From Dethiobacter sp. (lineage in GTDB: Bacteria > Bacillota > Dethiobacteria > DTU022 > UBA8154), in contig DYEO01000074.1 of the NCBI GenBank assembly GCA_020725665.1, positions 1-60,479 of the forward strand: a stretch of DNA of 60,479 bases, given 5' to 3'. Shown piece after piece: positions 43,882-53,663 of this stretch; the first letter of the stretch is position 1; every line of letters starts with the position of its first letter. The notes below the pieces were generated by a model. It was not told the origin of the DNA, searched no databases, and worked only from the letters and a program-made list of their open reading frames with translations. The position numbers were made by a program, and so were the translations under genes.

Positions 43882-45243
43882 TTGGTTGGGGTAAATTTGC
43901 AAGTGCTTGACCTTACCGTGAATTATGGTGCTTACACAGCGCTGGATGCGGTTACTTTTTCGGTGGAAAAAGGATCCTGCGTGGCTTTAATCGGCCCCAA
44001 TGGCGCCGGCAAATCCAGCCTGCTGCGCACGGTAAGCCGCCTGCTCAAGCCGAGCCGCGGGCTGCTGTACCTGGATGGCAGAGATCTGCAGAAAATCCCC
44101 CTCCGGGAAATATCCAGATCCGTTGCCGTTGTGCCCCAGGATACGGCCATTGATTTTGATTTTTCTGTGGAAGAAGTTGTGGCCATGGGTCGTTACCCGC
44201 ACCTGCAACGTTTCCAGAAAGAAGGGCGCAAAGACAGGGAAATAATCGCGGAAGCCATGCAAATCACGGGTATTACCCACCTCGCTTCCCGATCCGTCGT
44301 CAATCTTAGCGGTGGGGAGAGGCAAAGGGTGATTATCGCCCGCGCCCTGGCGCAGGAACCGGAAATATTACTGCTCGATGAACCAACGGCAAACCTCGAT
44401 ATAAATTACCAGGTGGAATTTTTGGAGCTGGCCCGTACGCTCAACCGGGAAAGGGGCGTCACCATTATCGCGGCCATTCATGACCTCAACCTGGCCGCCC
44501 AGTTTTTTGACTGTTTCATCCTGCTAAACGATAGAAAAATTCTTTCCCTGGGCCGGCCGGAGGAGGTGCTGACCCCGCAAAATATCCGTATTGCTTACGG
44601 GATGGAGGCCGTAGTGCAACGCAACCCGCTCCACGGGAAACTGCATATTACCGTAATAAAGGGGAACGGAACCCATCCGGAAGGGCCGGCAAGGCCAGGA
44701 ATTCACGTTATTGGCGGGGGAGAAGAAACCGTGCCACTCCTTGACGCCCTTTTGGAGGCAGGTTATCGCCCTTCCGTTGGCCCCCTTACCCGCGAGGACA
44801 GCGGCCACCGCTTTGCCGTGTATCACGCTCTCAGGGTAATCACCCTGCCGCCCTTTTCACCCGTGTCCGACTCTTTTCACCGGCAGCACCTTGAACTGAT
44901 CAAAGAAGCGCAGGTTGTTGTGGTCCCCTCCATCCCCTTCGGCATGGGGAACCTGCGCAACCTGGAGGCGGTGCAGGAAGCCATGTCCCCGGGCATGAGC
45001 GTCCTCTTATTTGAGGAAACGCCTGTTGCCCAGCGGGATTACTGTGGCGGCAAAGCACAACTCCTTTACGAGAGCATTAAAAATAGGGGAGCGCTGGTCT
45101 TCAGGGAGCTTAAAGACCTGCTGTCCTTTCTGCGTGAGCAGGCGAACCCGGCTTCCCCGGGCCCCGTGTATATTCGCAAGGCGCTGTTGAGCCATAAGGC
45201 GAGCCATAATCTGATAAGCGGGGGTAATTGCAATGCAGGGTAA
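43882..45243 (+). CDS. btuD: Cobalamin ABC transporter ATPase with extra C-terminal domain
   Basis: The protein is 453 aa. Residues 1-255 are a standard ABC ATPase: Walker A GPNGAGKSS near 38, VVPQDTAIDF Q-loop, signature LSGGERQR near 145, Walker B ILLLDEPTA and the switch His in AAIHDLN. About 190 further residues form a second domain (PGIHVIGGGEETVPLLDALL; then LPPFSPVSDSFHRQ, VVVPSIPFGMGNLRNLEAVQ). Similar tails occur on some archaeal and clostridial metal/B12 ATPases as I recall; the role is unknown. The TTG start follows GGGAGGG. Confidence 0.87.
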   Translation: MVGVNLQVLDLTVNYGAYTALDAVTFSVEKGSCVALIGPNGAGKSSLLRTVSRLLKPSRGLLYLDGRDLQKIPLREISRSVAVVPQDTAIDFDFSVEEVVAMGRYPHLQRFQKEGRKDREIIAEAMQITGITHLASRSVVNLSGGERQRVIIARALAQEPEILLLDEPTANLDINYQVEFLELARTLNRERGVTIIAAIHDLNLAAQFFDCFILLNDRKILSLGRPEEVLTPQNIRIAYGMEAVVQRNPLHGKLHITVIKGNGTHPEGPARPGIHVIGGGEETVPLLDALLEAGYRPSVGPLTREDSGHRFAVYHALRVITLPPFSPVSDSFHRQHLELIKEAQVVVVPSIPFGMGNLRNLEAVQEAMSPGMSVLLFEETPVAQRDYCGGKAQLLYESIKNRGALVFRELKDLLSFLREQANPASPGPVYIRKALLSHKASHNLISGGNCNAG

Positions 45244-45886
45244 TAAAGTCTTTGTTTCCTGGAGTGGTGGGAAAGACAGTTACCTGTCTTTAATCAAAGC
45301 CAAAGCAGCGGGGCTGGAGCCGGGCAGCCTGTTCACCTTTATCAACAGGGATCAGGCATGCAGTATGTCGCATGGCCTTCCCCTGCAGCTTTTACAAAGG
45401 CAGGCCCGCGCGCTGGGGATTCCCCATGTAGCTGAGCCCGTAACCTGGGAAGGCTACGAAAAAGGTTTTCACAGGGTTGTGGCCGGACTCAGGCAAGAGG
45501 GATACGGCGGCGGTGTTTTTGGCGATATCAACCTTCCCGAACATCGCCAGTGGGTGGAGCAGGCTTGCAGCAAAGCAGGAATAACACCATACCTTCCCCT
45601 CTGGGGTATGGCAGAGGAAGAAGTGCTGGCTCAACTGCTGGAGGAAAATGCCGAATTGCTCATCGTTGCTCTGCGTTCCGACCTATTGGAGGAAAAATGG
45701 TTGGGCAGTATATTAGGGCAGGAATTTATCCGGGAGCTGAGAGCCAGGGGTATCTCTCTCTGCGGAGAAAGAGGGGAATATCACACCATGGCTCTTGACG
45801 GTCCGTTTTTTCAGGAGAGGGTTGAGGTCAAAATCAAGGGGACCCGCCCAAGCGGCCAGGTCCTGTTTTTGGACTACCTTTTATAA
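45233..45886 (+). CDS. Diphthine-ammonia-ligase-like PP-loop ATP-binding protein
   Basis: The 217-aa protein has the PP-loop VSWSGGKDSYLSL at residues 8-20, GDINLPEHRQWVEQAC near 101 and the C-terminal GERGEYHTMALDGPFF stretch, all typical of the ATP_bind_4/diphthine-ammonia-ligase family. Bacteria lack diphthamide, so it must do another amidation or adenylation. Its start overlaps the end of the B12 ATPase gene by 11 bases, which ties it to cobalamin or corrinoid use, for example amide remodelling of an imported corrinoid. That role is inference from position only. Confidence 0.8.
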   Translation: MQGNKVFVSWSGGKDSYLSLIKAKAAGLEPGSLFTFINRDQACSMSHGLPLQLLQRQARALGIPHVAEPVTWEGYEKGFHRVVAGLRQEGYGGGVFGDINLPEHRQWVEQACSKAGITPYLPLWGMAEEEVLAQLLEENAELLIVALRSDLLEEKWLGSILGQEFIRELRARGISLCGERGEYHTMALDGPFFQERVEVKIKGTRPSGQVLFLDYLL

Positions 45887-46020
45887 ATATACCGACTTAC
45901 GGTCTACCGTAGCATGGCGTTAGTCTAACCATATTCTCAGTAATGACCGTCATAACTGCGCCCTCCGGCACATAAAAAAGAACAGCGGGATTATTCACAC
46001 GTGGAGCTGAAGGAATGCTT

Positions 46021-47211
46021 ATGCCTTTATATCGCGGGTGGAGGGTAGCCCTGGCCGGAGCAGGGGTAAATTTTTTGGTTGGCATTAATTACACCTGGAG
46101 TATCTTTGCCACAGGCCTGGTGGAACAAAAGGGCTGGACCCATCCCCAGGCCGCCCTGCCTTATTCCCTGTTTCTGTTTTGCTATGCCTTTTGCATGGTC
46201 TCTGCCGGGCGGGCGCAGGATTATTTCGGGCCCCGTCCGGTTATCAGCCTGGGGAGCATTTTTGCCGGGGGCGCCTTTATCGCCTGTGCATTTTTCCTGG
46301 GTGAGCCGTTTAAGGCGGCAGTTCTCTGGGGGCTGCTGCTGGGAGTGGGGTTGGCCTGTTGTTTTGCCTCTACTACTCCGGCAGCGATGAAGTGGTTTCC
46401 TCCCCAAAAAAAGGGTATGATTGCCGGCCTGGTGGTTACCAGTACGGGCCTGGCCGCACTGGTTATGTCTCCTTTAATCCAGCTTTTGGTCCTCAGGGGT
46501 GCCGCCACAGCTTTTTTTATCAGCGGCTTGGCCCTTGCTGCCGGCATTTTTGTTTTAGCGCAATTCATTCAAAACCCTGCTTGCAGGATTGGGGATCTGC
46601 GGCAGTGGCCCGTGGCGGGGAAACGCTTTGCCGCTCTCTGGGATATCCGGCTCTACCGTTTGTGGTTCATGTTTTTTTTGACCACAGGTACGGGAGTTAC
46701 CATGGCAGCTCACCTGGATAACATTATGCGCGTCCAGGCCGGTTATGACAGGGGTTATATTGCCGTGGCTCTTTTTGCCTTTTGCAACGCCGCCGGCCGT
46801 ATCGCGGGGGGCCTGCTCTCAGACCGGATCGGACGTGTGCGGGCCATGACGGTTGTTTTCAGTGCCCTGGCGCTGATGCTCACCTTGGTGATGACGGCCC
46901 GCACCCCGGTCTTCCTGATGGCGGCTGTTTGCGTGCTGGCCCTTGCCTACGGCGGTTTGTACAGCATCTTTCCCTCTGCCGCAGTCAGTTTATTCGGCGA
47001 GTCAAATTTCGGGTTAAACTATGGTTTAATTTTTACAGGCTTGGGAGCGGCCGGCCTTTTACCTTATATAGGCGGGGTTCTTTTTGAGCTGCAGGGGCAT
47101 TATTTTTCAACCTATACCTTGTTACTGGGCACTACCCTTTTAGCTGTTGTGCTCTCATTGAAAATGAAGAGTCCTGCTCAAGGAATGTCATCCCGGGTGA
47201 TGATCTTCTAG
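46021..47211 (+). CDS. MFS transporter, oxalate/formate antiporter (OFA) type
   Basis: The protein is 396 aa with 12 predicted membrane segments. The N-terminus PLYRGWRVALAGAGVNFLVG and the YTWSIFATGL segment are characteristic of OFA-family carriers, which exchange oxalate, formate or other monocarboxylates. The loop DRIGRVRAM is the usual MFS motif after helix eight. ATG 46021 is chosen, six bases after GAAGGA; ATG 46015 is adjacent to the site. Convergent with the next gene. The solute is unknown. Confidence 0.82.
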   Translation: MPLYRGWRVALAGAGVNFLVGINYTWSIFATGLVEQKGWTHPQAALPYSLFLFCYAFCMVSAGRAQDYFGPRPVISLGSIFAGGAFIACAFFLGEPFKAAVLWGLLLGVGLACCFASTTPAAMKWFPPQKKGMIAGLVVTSTGLAALVMSPLIQLLVLRGAATAFFISGLALAAGIFVLAQFIQNPACRIGDLRQWPVAGKRFAALWDIRLYRLWFMFFLTTGTGVTMAAHLDNIMRVQAGYDRGYIAVALFAFCNAAGRIAGGLLSDRIGRVRAMTVVFSALALMLTLVMTARTPVFLMAAVCVLALAYGGLYSIFPSAAVSLFGESNFGLNYGLIFTGLGAAGLLPYIGGVLFELQGHYFSTYTLLLGTTLLAVVLSLKMKSPAQGMSSRVMIF

Positions 47212-47228
47212 CCTATGATCGCTTCCTT

Positions 47229-48269
47229 TTAGTCGGGATAAAGAATAATCTTACCGCACTCCCCTGACTGCATAAGCTTAAAGGCATCCTCAAATTGTTC
47301 CAGCTTCATTTTGTGGGTAATAACATGACGGATATCCAGAATACTGTTTAGCAGTGCGGATGTTTTATGCCAGGTCGCAAAAATTTCCCTGCCGGTTACA
47401 CCGGCCAAGGTAACGCCCTTGAAGATTACTTCGTTGGCTAAGTCCAGGCAAATCTTTTCTTCGGGGATGCCGAGCAAAGCTACCCGTCCACCGTTCTTTA
47501 CGGCTTTCAGCCCGTAATGCAGGCACTGTTCATTTCCACTCATCTCCATGACAATATCCACCCCGTCTCCCCTGGTGTCCAGCAGAACTTCTTGCACAGG
47601 GTTTTGTTGCAGTGGATTAATGGTTCTGGTCGATCCCATCTTTTTGGCAATTTTCAAGCGGTAATCATTAATGTCCACAGCGTATACCTTTGCAGCGCCC
47701 AACACCCTGGCAACGCCAATAGCAAAAAGGCCAATAGCCCCGCATCCGGTGATCATAACGGTTTTTCCCGTAACATCCACAGATGCAGCAGCCAGCACCG
47801 CATTGCCAACCGGGTCCTGTAAACAGGCTATTTCCGGAGGAATCTTCGGATCAGTCTCCCAAAGATTGGCTTCGGGGACACGCACATATTCGGCGAAGCA
47901 GCCGTCAAAATCCACTCCCAAAATTGTGTAATCCCTGCAGATATGGGCCTGGCCTGTTCTACACTGATAGCAGCGTCCGCAGGTTTTATGGCATTCCAGG
48001 CTGACATAATCCCCTTCATGCCAGCTTTTTACCGCTGACCCCACCTTTTCAATATTCCCTGACATTTCATGTCCGAGCACTACGGGTGGTTTCATGCGTG
48101 AAGCTGCCCACTTATCCCATCTATAGATATGTAGGTCGGTACCGCAGATGGAAGCCGCCGCAACTTTTACCAGAACATCATGAGGGCCCAGTTCCGGAAT
48201 AGCAACAAGTTTGATCACCGCTCCCGGGCCTGCTTTATCTTTAACCAGTGCTTTCATCTTGTTTATCAT
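47229..48269 (-). CDS. tdh: Zinc-dependent medium-chain dehydrogenase, threonine 3-dehydrogenase-like
   Basis: The 346-aa protein fits the length and layout of L-threonine 3-dehydrogenase: MKALVKDKAGPG, catalytic zinc site with Cys in ASICGTDLHIY and GHEMSGNIEKVG, structural zinc cysteines in CHKTCGRCYQCRTGQAHIC, and the NAD fold VMITGCGAIGLFAIGVARVL. It would oxidise L-threonine to 2-amino-3-oxobutyrate, or a related alcohol. The ATG at 48269 follows AGAGAGGA. It stands alone between an MFS gene and a relic of an insertion sequence. Confidence 0.78.
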   Translation of the reverse strand: MINKMKALVKDKAGPGAVIKLVAIPELGPHDVLVKVAAASICGTDLHIYRWDKWAASRMKPPVVLGHEMSGNIEKVGSAVKSWHEGDYVSLECHKTCGRCYQCRTGQAHICRDYTILGVDFDGCFAEYVRVPEANLWETDPKIPPEIACLQDPVGNAVLAAASVDVTGKTVMITGCGAIGLFAIGVARVLGAAKVYAVDINDYRLKIAKKMGSTRTINPLQQNPVQEVLLDTRGDGVDIVMEMSGNEQCLHYGLKAVKNGGRVALLGIPEEKICLDLANEVIFKGVTLAGVTGREIFATWHKTSALLNSILDIRHVITHKMKLEQFEDAFKLMQSGECGKIILYPD

Positions 48270-48340
48270 CGCCGGATCCTCTCTTGTACATAATGTTAAC
48301 AAAAATATGGTTTTGCCTTTCTTTTAATATATAGCGGTAA

Positions 48341-48490
48341 CGGCAGCAGTGTGCAGACATCTGGCATGAGCTGATGAATGATCCCTCAGTGGCCGATGCT
48401 GTCCTGGATCGCCTAGTTCACAATGCCCATAAACTAAAATTAAAGGGTGTTACCATGCGCAAAAACCTTGAAAGTTTTGATGCCATGTGA
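48341..48490 (+). pseudogene. istB: Remnant of IS21-family helper ATPase (IstB C-terminus)
   Basis: The frame reads [20 protein letters not shown], then [15 protein letters not shown], and ends at a TGA. This matches the conserved IstB tail (WxEVIGDPTIADAILDRLVH and KGESMRKK). No start, Walker motifs or istA gene remain. It marks an old IS21-type insertion just before the sigma-54 activator gene. Confidence 0.75.
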
Positions 48491-48755
48491 TAATTATGGA
48501 ATAAAGTACTGAGTCCGGGCAATTCTGTCCTGGAAGCAGTACTGTGATCCTCAGGTACGGACTGAGCCCGGTGTCTGTCCTTTCAAAAAGCAGCGCCGGC
48601 CTGTCCGCCGGGGGGGAGGTTAACCGAACAGTTTTCTTCCCAGCGTCGCTTCGCTCCGACTACGTTCGGTTATGAGCGGAATCGCCGTTCGGCAAAAAGC
48701 GGAAACGGCGTTCGATCTCAGCGGAATATGCAAAAAGGAAGTGATTATTGAAATA

Positions 48756-50573
48756 ATGAATGAGATGAAGTTTGAATATAAGTTTATTCAAGATTTTGTA
48801 GATGCTTTTACTGCTGTTATCGGCCTAAACATGATTGTATGTAAAAATGATAAAATTTTAGCTGCTTCGGGAAATTTGCGTCCTGCGGTAGGTCAAACTA
48901 TATTAAATAGAGATATATTATGGCAGTCGATGCAAAGTGGTCTAAATATTATTGTCAGAAATCCTGGAAAAGACCGCCCATGCTGGAATTGTGAAAAAAA
49001 TGATAGCTGTAAATATTTCGGAGAAATAGTTGTTCCGGTTAAATGGGGCAACAATTCACTGGGTGCTTTGGGCTTGGTGGCTTGGGATCAAAGACAAAAA
49101 GATTACCTGTTTGAAAATGAAACCCAATTTCTTTCTCTAGTAGCAAAACTTGCTAAGCTTTTTGTTTTGATTGTTATGGAAAAAATATATCACAAGCGCC
49201 ATATTACTTTAAAAACACAACTTGATGGAGTAATAGGGCTTATATCAGAAGGTTTACTTATTTTTGATCAGGTTGGTCGTATCTCTTATTCCACGCATGC
49301 AGCACAAAAAATATTAGAGAGTACTAAAGAGGAGTTGGAGTCTACATCCTTGGAAAAGCTTTTTCCTGGTATAAACGTGAATGATATTCTATACAGGGAT
49401 AGTATTAATTTAGATCAATATTTAGCCAGGATGGAAAACAGTCTAGTTTTAGTTAATAGCACACCCTTAATATCTGAAGAAAATGACCCTATTGGAGGAA
49501 TAGTTTCCTTAGTGCCAGTTAAAAAAAATCATAAGTCAAAGCAAAAATATGAGCAGGTCCGCCGCTCTTCATTTGACTCAATCAAAGGTGTAAGCAATGC
49601 TATTATGGAAGTAAAGAAAAAAGCAAGACAGGTAGCTAAAAGTGATTCCACTGTTCTAATTAGAGGTGAAAGCGGGACGGGGAAGGAATTATTTGCCAAG
49701 GCTATTCATAACGAGAGCCCGAGGGTTTGGGGTCCCTTTATTACTGTCAACTGTGCGGCCATTCCCGACCAACTCCTTGAAAGTGAACTATTTGGATATG
49801 AAGAAGGAGCATTTACTGGAGCAAAAAAGGGTGGTAAAATTGGTAAATTTGAACTGGCACACGGGGGCACCCTTTTCCTGGATGAAATTGGTGATATGCC
49901 TTTATCTCTACAATCAAAGCTTTTAAGAGTTCTTCAAGACAAATATATAGAGAGGGTCGGGGGAAGCGAACCAATTTTTATAGATGTAAGACTTATAGCT
50001 GCTACTCATAAAGATATTGAAGAAATGGTGCAGCAAAAAATGTTCAGGGAAGATCTTTTTTATCGCATAAATGTGATTCCGCTTTATATTCCCCCACTTA
50101 GAGAAAGATTAGAAGATTTATATTTATTGCTGGAGTATTTTATGAAGAAGCATACTATTATTCAAAGGAAAAAAGCCAAACGATTTTCTTCTAATGCGAT
50201 TAATGCCCTTTTTAAATGGTCTTGGCCTGGCAATGTACGGGAAGTAGAAAATACAATTGAATATATTGTAAATTTTGAGGAGAGCGATATCGTTGAACTT
50301 GAGAGCTTACCTGATTCTATAAGGTTTTTTTCTATGGATGGAAGATATCATCAAGGGTTACCGGAGGAGTTTGTTTGTACCAGCAATATAAACTATGGAC
50401 AAAAACACGAATCACCTGAAGAGAGAAACAAAAAAATTCTTATAGCTCTTCTCAAAGAATACGGCACCTCAACAGAAGCTAAAAGGAAAATTGCAGAAAT
50501 ACTTGGGGTCAGCCTTGCAACACTTTACAGATATATTAAAAAAATAAAGCAGCAAGGCCATCTAATTAATTAG
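48756..50573 (+). CDS. Sigma-54-dependent activator with Cys-rich sensor and PAS domain
   Basis: The protein is about 605 aa. The N-terminal sensor domain (1-145) has a cysteine group, C76, C79 and C85 ([15 protein letters not shown]), in a GAF-like fold. A PAS domain (about 155-260) follows, then the AAA+ domain with Walker [12 protein letters not shown] near 303, GAFTGA near 351 and FLDEIGDM near 375, and a C-terminal Fis helix-turn-helix ([16 protein letters not shown]). It precedes the DUF917/hydantoinase genes, and a consensus -24/-12 promoter is at 53534, so it probably controls that pathway. The start is uncertain: ATG 48756 or an earlier ATG at 48672 that lacks a ribosome binding site. 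Confidence 0.85.
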   Translation: MNEMKFEYKFIQDFVDAFTAVIGLNMIVCKNDKILAASGNLRPAVGQTILNRDILWQSMQSGLNIIVRNPGKDRPCWNCEKNDSCKYFGEIVVPVKWGNNSLGALGLVAWDQRQKDYLFENETQFLSLVAKLAKLFVLIVMEKIYHKRHITLKTQLDGVIGLISEGLLIFDQVGRISYSTHAAQKILESTKEELESTSLEKLFPGINVNDILYRDSINLDQYLARMENSLVLVNSTPLISEENDPIGGIVSLVPVKKNHKSKQKYEQVRRSSFDSIKGVSNAIMEVKKKARQVAKSDSTVLIRGESGTGKELFAKAIHNESPRVWGPFITVNCAAIPDQLLESELFGYEEGAFTGAKKGGKIGKFELAHGGTLFLDEIGDMPLSLQSKLLRVLQDKYIERVGGSEPIFIDVRLIAATHKDIEEMVQQKMFREDLFYRINVIPLYIPPLRERLEDLYLLLEYFMKKHTIIQRKKAKRFSSNAINALFKWSWPGNVREVENTIEYIVNFEESDIVELESLPDSIRFFSMDGRYHQGLPEEFVCTSNINYGQKHESPEERNKKILIALLKEYGTSTEAKRKIAEILGVSLATLYRYIKKIKQQGHLIN

Positions 50574-50627
50574 ATTGATGAATTGCTGTTTAAATGTTTC
50601 TTTTAGCGGAATAAGGAGGTTTGCATT

Positions 50628-51752
50628 ATGGCTTCGTGGATTGGGGAACGGGAGATTGAAGACCTGGCGATAGGAGCCGCAATTCTGGGAAGCGGTGGAG
50701 GAGGTGACCCTTATCTGGGGAAGCTGATGGCACAAAAAGCTATCAAAAAATACGGTAAAGTTAAACTACTATCGCCTCATGAGCTTCCTGATGATGCGCT
50801 TATTATTCCTTCGGGCATGATGGGTGCACCGTCTGTAGGCGTAGAAAAGGTGCCTGTCGGTAACGAAGTTTACATGTCATTCAAGGGTCTGGAGGAATAC
50901 TTGGGGAAAAAAGCTTATGCTATAATGCCTCTTGAATCTGGAGGCATGAATTCTACTATACCCTTTGCCGTGGCTGCACAGGCAGCGATTCCGATAGTTG
51001 ATGCAGATGGTATGGGAAGAGCTTTTCCAGAAATACAAATGATTACATTTCATGTTTACGGGTTAAAAGGATCTCCCATGGTTATGCATAGTTTCCAGGG
51101 AGATTATTGCTTGATTAAAACTACGGATAATTACAGGCTTGAAAGGATTTCTCGTGCAGTAGCGGTACAAATGGGAGGGGATGCCTATGTCGCTGCTTAT
51201 TCCATGACAGGCAAAGATGTTAAGGAAATGGCGGTTCCTAACACTATTTCATTTGGAATACGTCTCGGCCAGGCTGTCAGCGAAGCATTAGAGAGAAAAG
51301 AGAATCCATTGGATGCTTTAATTAACGTTACAGGACAATCCAGTTATGGTCGTGCTATTGTGTTATTTAAAGGAAAAATTATAGATGTAGAAAAACAGAT
51401 TGGCAGCGGGTTTATCAGGGGTCATGTTTCCGTAGAAGGTTTTGAAGAGTATAAAGGTAAACTGTTAAATGTATATTTTCAAAACGAAAACAAAATTGCT
51501 ATTGTTGATGGACAAGTAGTAGCAAGCGTACCCGATTTGATCACGCTACTTGAAAAGGAAACAGCCAACCCCATTACGACGGAAGCGCTAAAATATGGCT
51601 ACAGGATAGTAGCACTTGGCATTCCTACTCCTGAACTGATGCGCACGGAAGAAGCTCTGAAAGTCTGGGGTCCCCGTTGCTTTGGGTATGACATCAACTA
51701 TGTTCCCCTGGAAGAACTGCACAGGGAATATTATCTGAGGCATATGTTCTGA
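50628..51752 (+). CDS. DUF917 family protein (first)
   Basis: The 374-aa protein has the DUF917 start GAAILGSGGGGDPYLGKLMA near residue 14 and the family course PSGMMGAPSVGVEK, ALESGGMNS-like (PLESGGMNSTIPFAVAAQAA near 101) and VDADGMGRAFPE near 123. As I recall, some members of this Pfam family are S-methyl-thiohydantoin desulfurases, acting in bacterial ergothioneine breakdown, often beside hydantoinases. That would suit the next gene, which is HyuA-like. The function here is not proven. The ATG follows ATAAGGAGG. Confidence 0.8.
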   Translation: MASWIGEREIEDLAIGAAILGSGGGGDPYLGKLMAQKAIKKYGKVKLLSPHELPDDALIIPSGMMGAPSVGVEKVPVGNEVYMSFKGLEEYLGKKAYAIMPLESGGMNSTIPFAVAAQAAIPIVDADGMGRAFPEIQMITFHVYGLKGSPMVMHSFQGDYCLIKTTDNYRLERISRAVAVQMGGDAYVAAYSMTGKDVKEMAVPNTISFGIRLGQAVSEALERKENPLDALINVTGQSSYGRAIVLFKGKIIDVEKQIGSGFIRGHVSVEGFEEYKGKLLNVYFQNENKIAIVDGQVVASVPDLITLLEKETANPITTEALKYGYRIVALGIPTPELMRTEEALKVWGPRCFGYDINYVPLEELHREYYLRHMF

Positions 51753-51772
51753 TAAATAGGAGTGATTTGATT

Positions 51773-53362
51773 ATGCAGTTAAAGCTCGGCATTGATGTTG
51801 GCGGCACCAACACCGATGCTATCATTATGGATAAGCAGAACAACCTTCTTGGTGCAGTAAAAACCCCGACAACTGAAGATGTAGGCAGTGGAATCCTCAA
51901 TGCTATTGATGATCTTTTAGCACAATCTGGTGTAGATCCTTCCAGTATTGCCTACGCAATGATAGGCACTACTCACTGTACAAATGCCTTAATCGAGCAT
52001 AAACGTTTGGCCACAGTAGCTGTTATGCGCATTGGGAAACCTTTAGGAGAAGCACTGGAACCTGCTATTGACTGGCCGGACAAATTACGTAAAGATATTG
52101 GGTGCTTTTCTTACATAGTTAAAGGGGGATTTGAATTTGATGGCAGGTTATTGGAAAATGAACTTGATGAGACTGAAATACGAAAATGCCTCCTTGATAT
52201 TCGGGAAAAAGGAGCCGAATGTCTCGCTATCAGTTGTATTTTTTCGCCTGTTAAGGCGGATCATGAAAAACATGTTGCTAAAATGGCCAAACAGATCTTG
52301 GGACCATCTTTTCCTATAACGGTTTCTCATGAAATTGGCAGCTTAGGTCTTCTCGAACGAGAGAATTCCACTATCTTAAATGGGGCGCTGTTAAAAGTAA
52401 CTCGACAGGCAGCAAAGGGCATTGAGGAGGCATTAAGTATAAGAAATATTAACGCCCGAATATGTTTTGGCCAAAACGACGGCACGATTATGTCACTTGA
52501 TTATGCTCAAAGGTACCCTGTTTTAACAATTGGCTCAGGTCCAACCAATAGTATCAGAGGTGCAGCCTTCCTAACAGGCCTGGATGATTGTATTATTGTC
52601 GATATTGGCGGTACCTCAACTGATATTGGTGAGTTGGTAAAGGGATTTCCCCGTGAATCTGCTATTAATATGAAGATTTCTGGTGTAAGAACTAATTTTC
52701 GCATGCCTGAGATATATTCAATTGGTCTTGGGGGCGGCAGTATTGTGAATTATAAAAACGGTTTGGTTGAAGTTGGACCGGACAGTGTTGGCTATAAGAT
52801 TACTGAGAAATCTCTTGCCTGGGGGGGGGATACCCTGACGGCTACAGATATAGTCCTGGCATCCAGAGATATAAAAATACAAGATCCCAAATGTTCCAGG
52901 GATCGTGTTTTAAATATTAGCCCCGGCCTGTGTAATAAAGCTAATCAAATAATCGTTTCACGCGTGGAAAATATGATTGAACAAGCAAAAACGGGTAATC
53001 GTTCGGTACCCATCGTCCTGGTGGGAGGAGGCAGTATCTTGCTACCTGATCATATGGAGGGGGTTTCGCAAATAATCAGGCCTCTAAATTATCAATATGC
53101 CAACGCTATAGGCGCTGCAATTGCGCAGATTAGTGGTCAGGTTGATCGAATCTGGTCGCTAGATATATTATCAAGGAAAGAGGCAATCGAAGAGGCCAGA
53201 ATTTATGCAGTACAAGAGGCCATTGAGGCTGGAGCTGATCCAGAAACCATTGAAATTGTAGATATTAATGAGATTCCCCTTGCTTATTTACCAAGTAACG
53301 CCGTACGCATAAAAGTTAAGGCAACTGGTATGTTGCGCGACAGCTTAACAACTAAATGGTAG
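51773..53362 (+). CDS. Hydantoinase/oxoprolinase-type ATPase-fold protein (short HyuA-like)
   Basis: The 529-aa protein starts LKLGIDVGGTNTDAIIMD, then has IGTTHCTNALIEHK and, near residue 270, IIVDIGGTSTDIGELV, the two phosphate motifs of HyuA-type ATPases. IGLGGGSIVNYKNG is near 315. It is about 170 residues shorter than the two other HyuA proteins here and has no HyuB partner, as is common for the type encoded beside DUF917. It may activate a ring or intermediate by phosphorylation. ATG 51773 is ten bases after GGAG. It follows the first DUF917 gene by 20 bases. Confidence 0.83.
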   Translation: MQLKLGIDVGGTNTDAIIMDKQNNLLGAVKTPTTEDVGSGILNAIDDLLAQSGVDPSSIAYAMIGTTHCTNALIEHKRLATVAVMRIGKPLGEALEPAIDWPDKLRKDIGCFSYIVKGGFEFDGRLLENELDETEIRKCLLDIREKGAECLAISCIFSPVKADHEKHVAKMAKQILGPSFPITVSHEIGSLGLLERENSTILNGALLKVTRQAAKGIEEALSIRNINARICFGQNDGTIMSLDYAQRYPVLTIGSGPTNSIRGAAFLTGLDDCIIVDIGGTSTDIGELVKGFPRESAINMKISGVRTNFRMPEIYSIGLGGGSIVNYKNGLVEVGPDSVGYKITEKSLAWGGDTLTATDIVLASRDIKIQDPKCSRDRVLNISPGLCNKANQIIVSRVENMIEQAKTGNRSVPIVLVGGGSILLPDHMEGVSQIIRPLNYQYANAIGAAIAQISGQVDRIWSLDILSRKEAIEEARIYAVQEAIEAGADPETIEIVDINEIPLAYLPSNAVRIKVKATGMLRDSLTTKW

Positions 53363-53494
53363 TGGTGGTTTATTCTCCAACCCCAAATGCTGTTAAATTT
53401 CTCACATGAGAAAATAACAAAAAATTATCATTCTTAATAATTAAATTAAAATATCATGATAAAAATGATAATATTATAAATTATTAGTTATACT

Positions 53495-53520
53495 AAAACC
53501 TGATTTTTTCAGGTTTTTAT
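53495..53520 (+). terminator. Intrinsic terminator before the second DUF917 operon
   Basis: AAAACCTGA and TCAGGTTTTT form a stem closed by a T-rich loop, followed by more T. It ends the 50628-53362 transcript and lies just before a sigma-54 promoter. Upstream, ATTATCATT (53424) and AATGATAAT (53464) are inverted copies that could be activator sites. Confidence 0.8.
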
Positions 53521-53533
53521 TATTTATAACATA

Positions 53534-53549
53534 TGGCATAAAACTTGCA
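53534..53549 (+). promoter_or_regulatory. Sigma-54 -24/-12 promoter
   Basis: TGGCATAAAACTTGCA matches TGGCAYR-N4-TTGCW fully, 115 bases before the second DUF917 start. It is the probable start of the 53664-59354 operon. Confidence 0.87.
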
Positions 53550-53663
53550 TTATGGTTTTTGTAACAAAGAAAATAAGAAATTTAATAAAACATAGTTAAA
53601 TAAAAATTGTACAGCAATGTTATCTGTAAATAAAACCTAAATTAATAAGGAGGTAGAAGTAAA

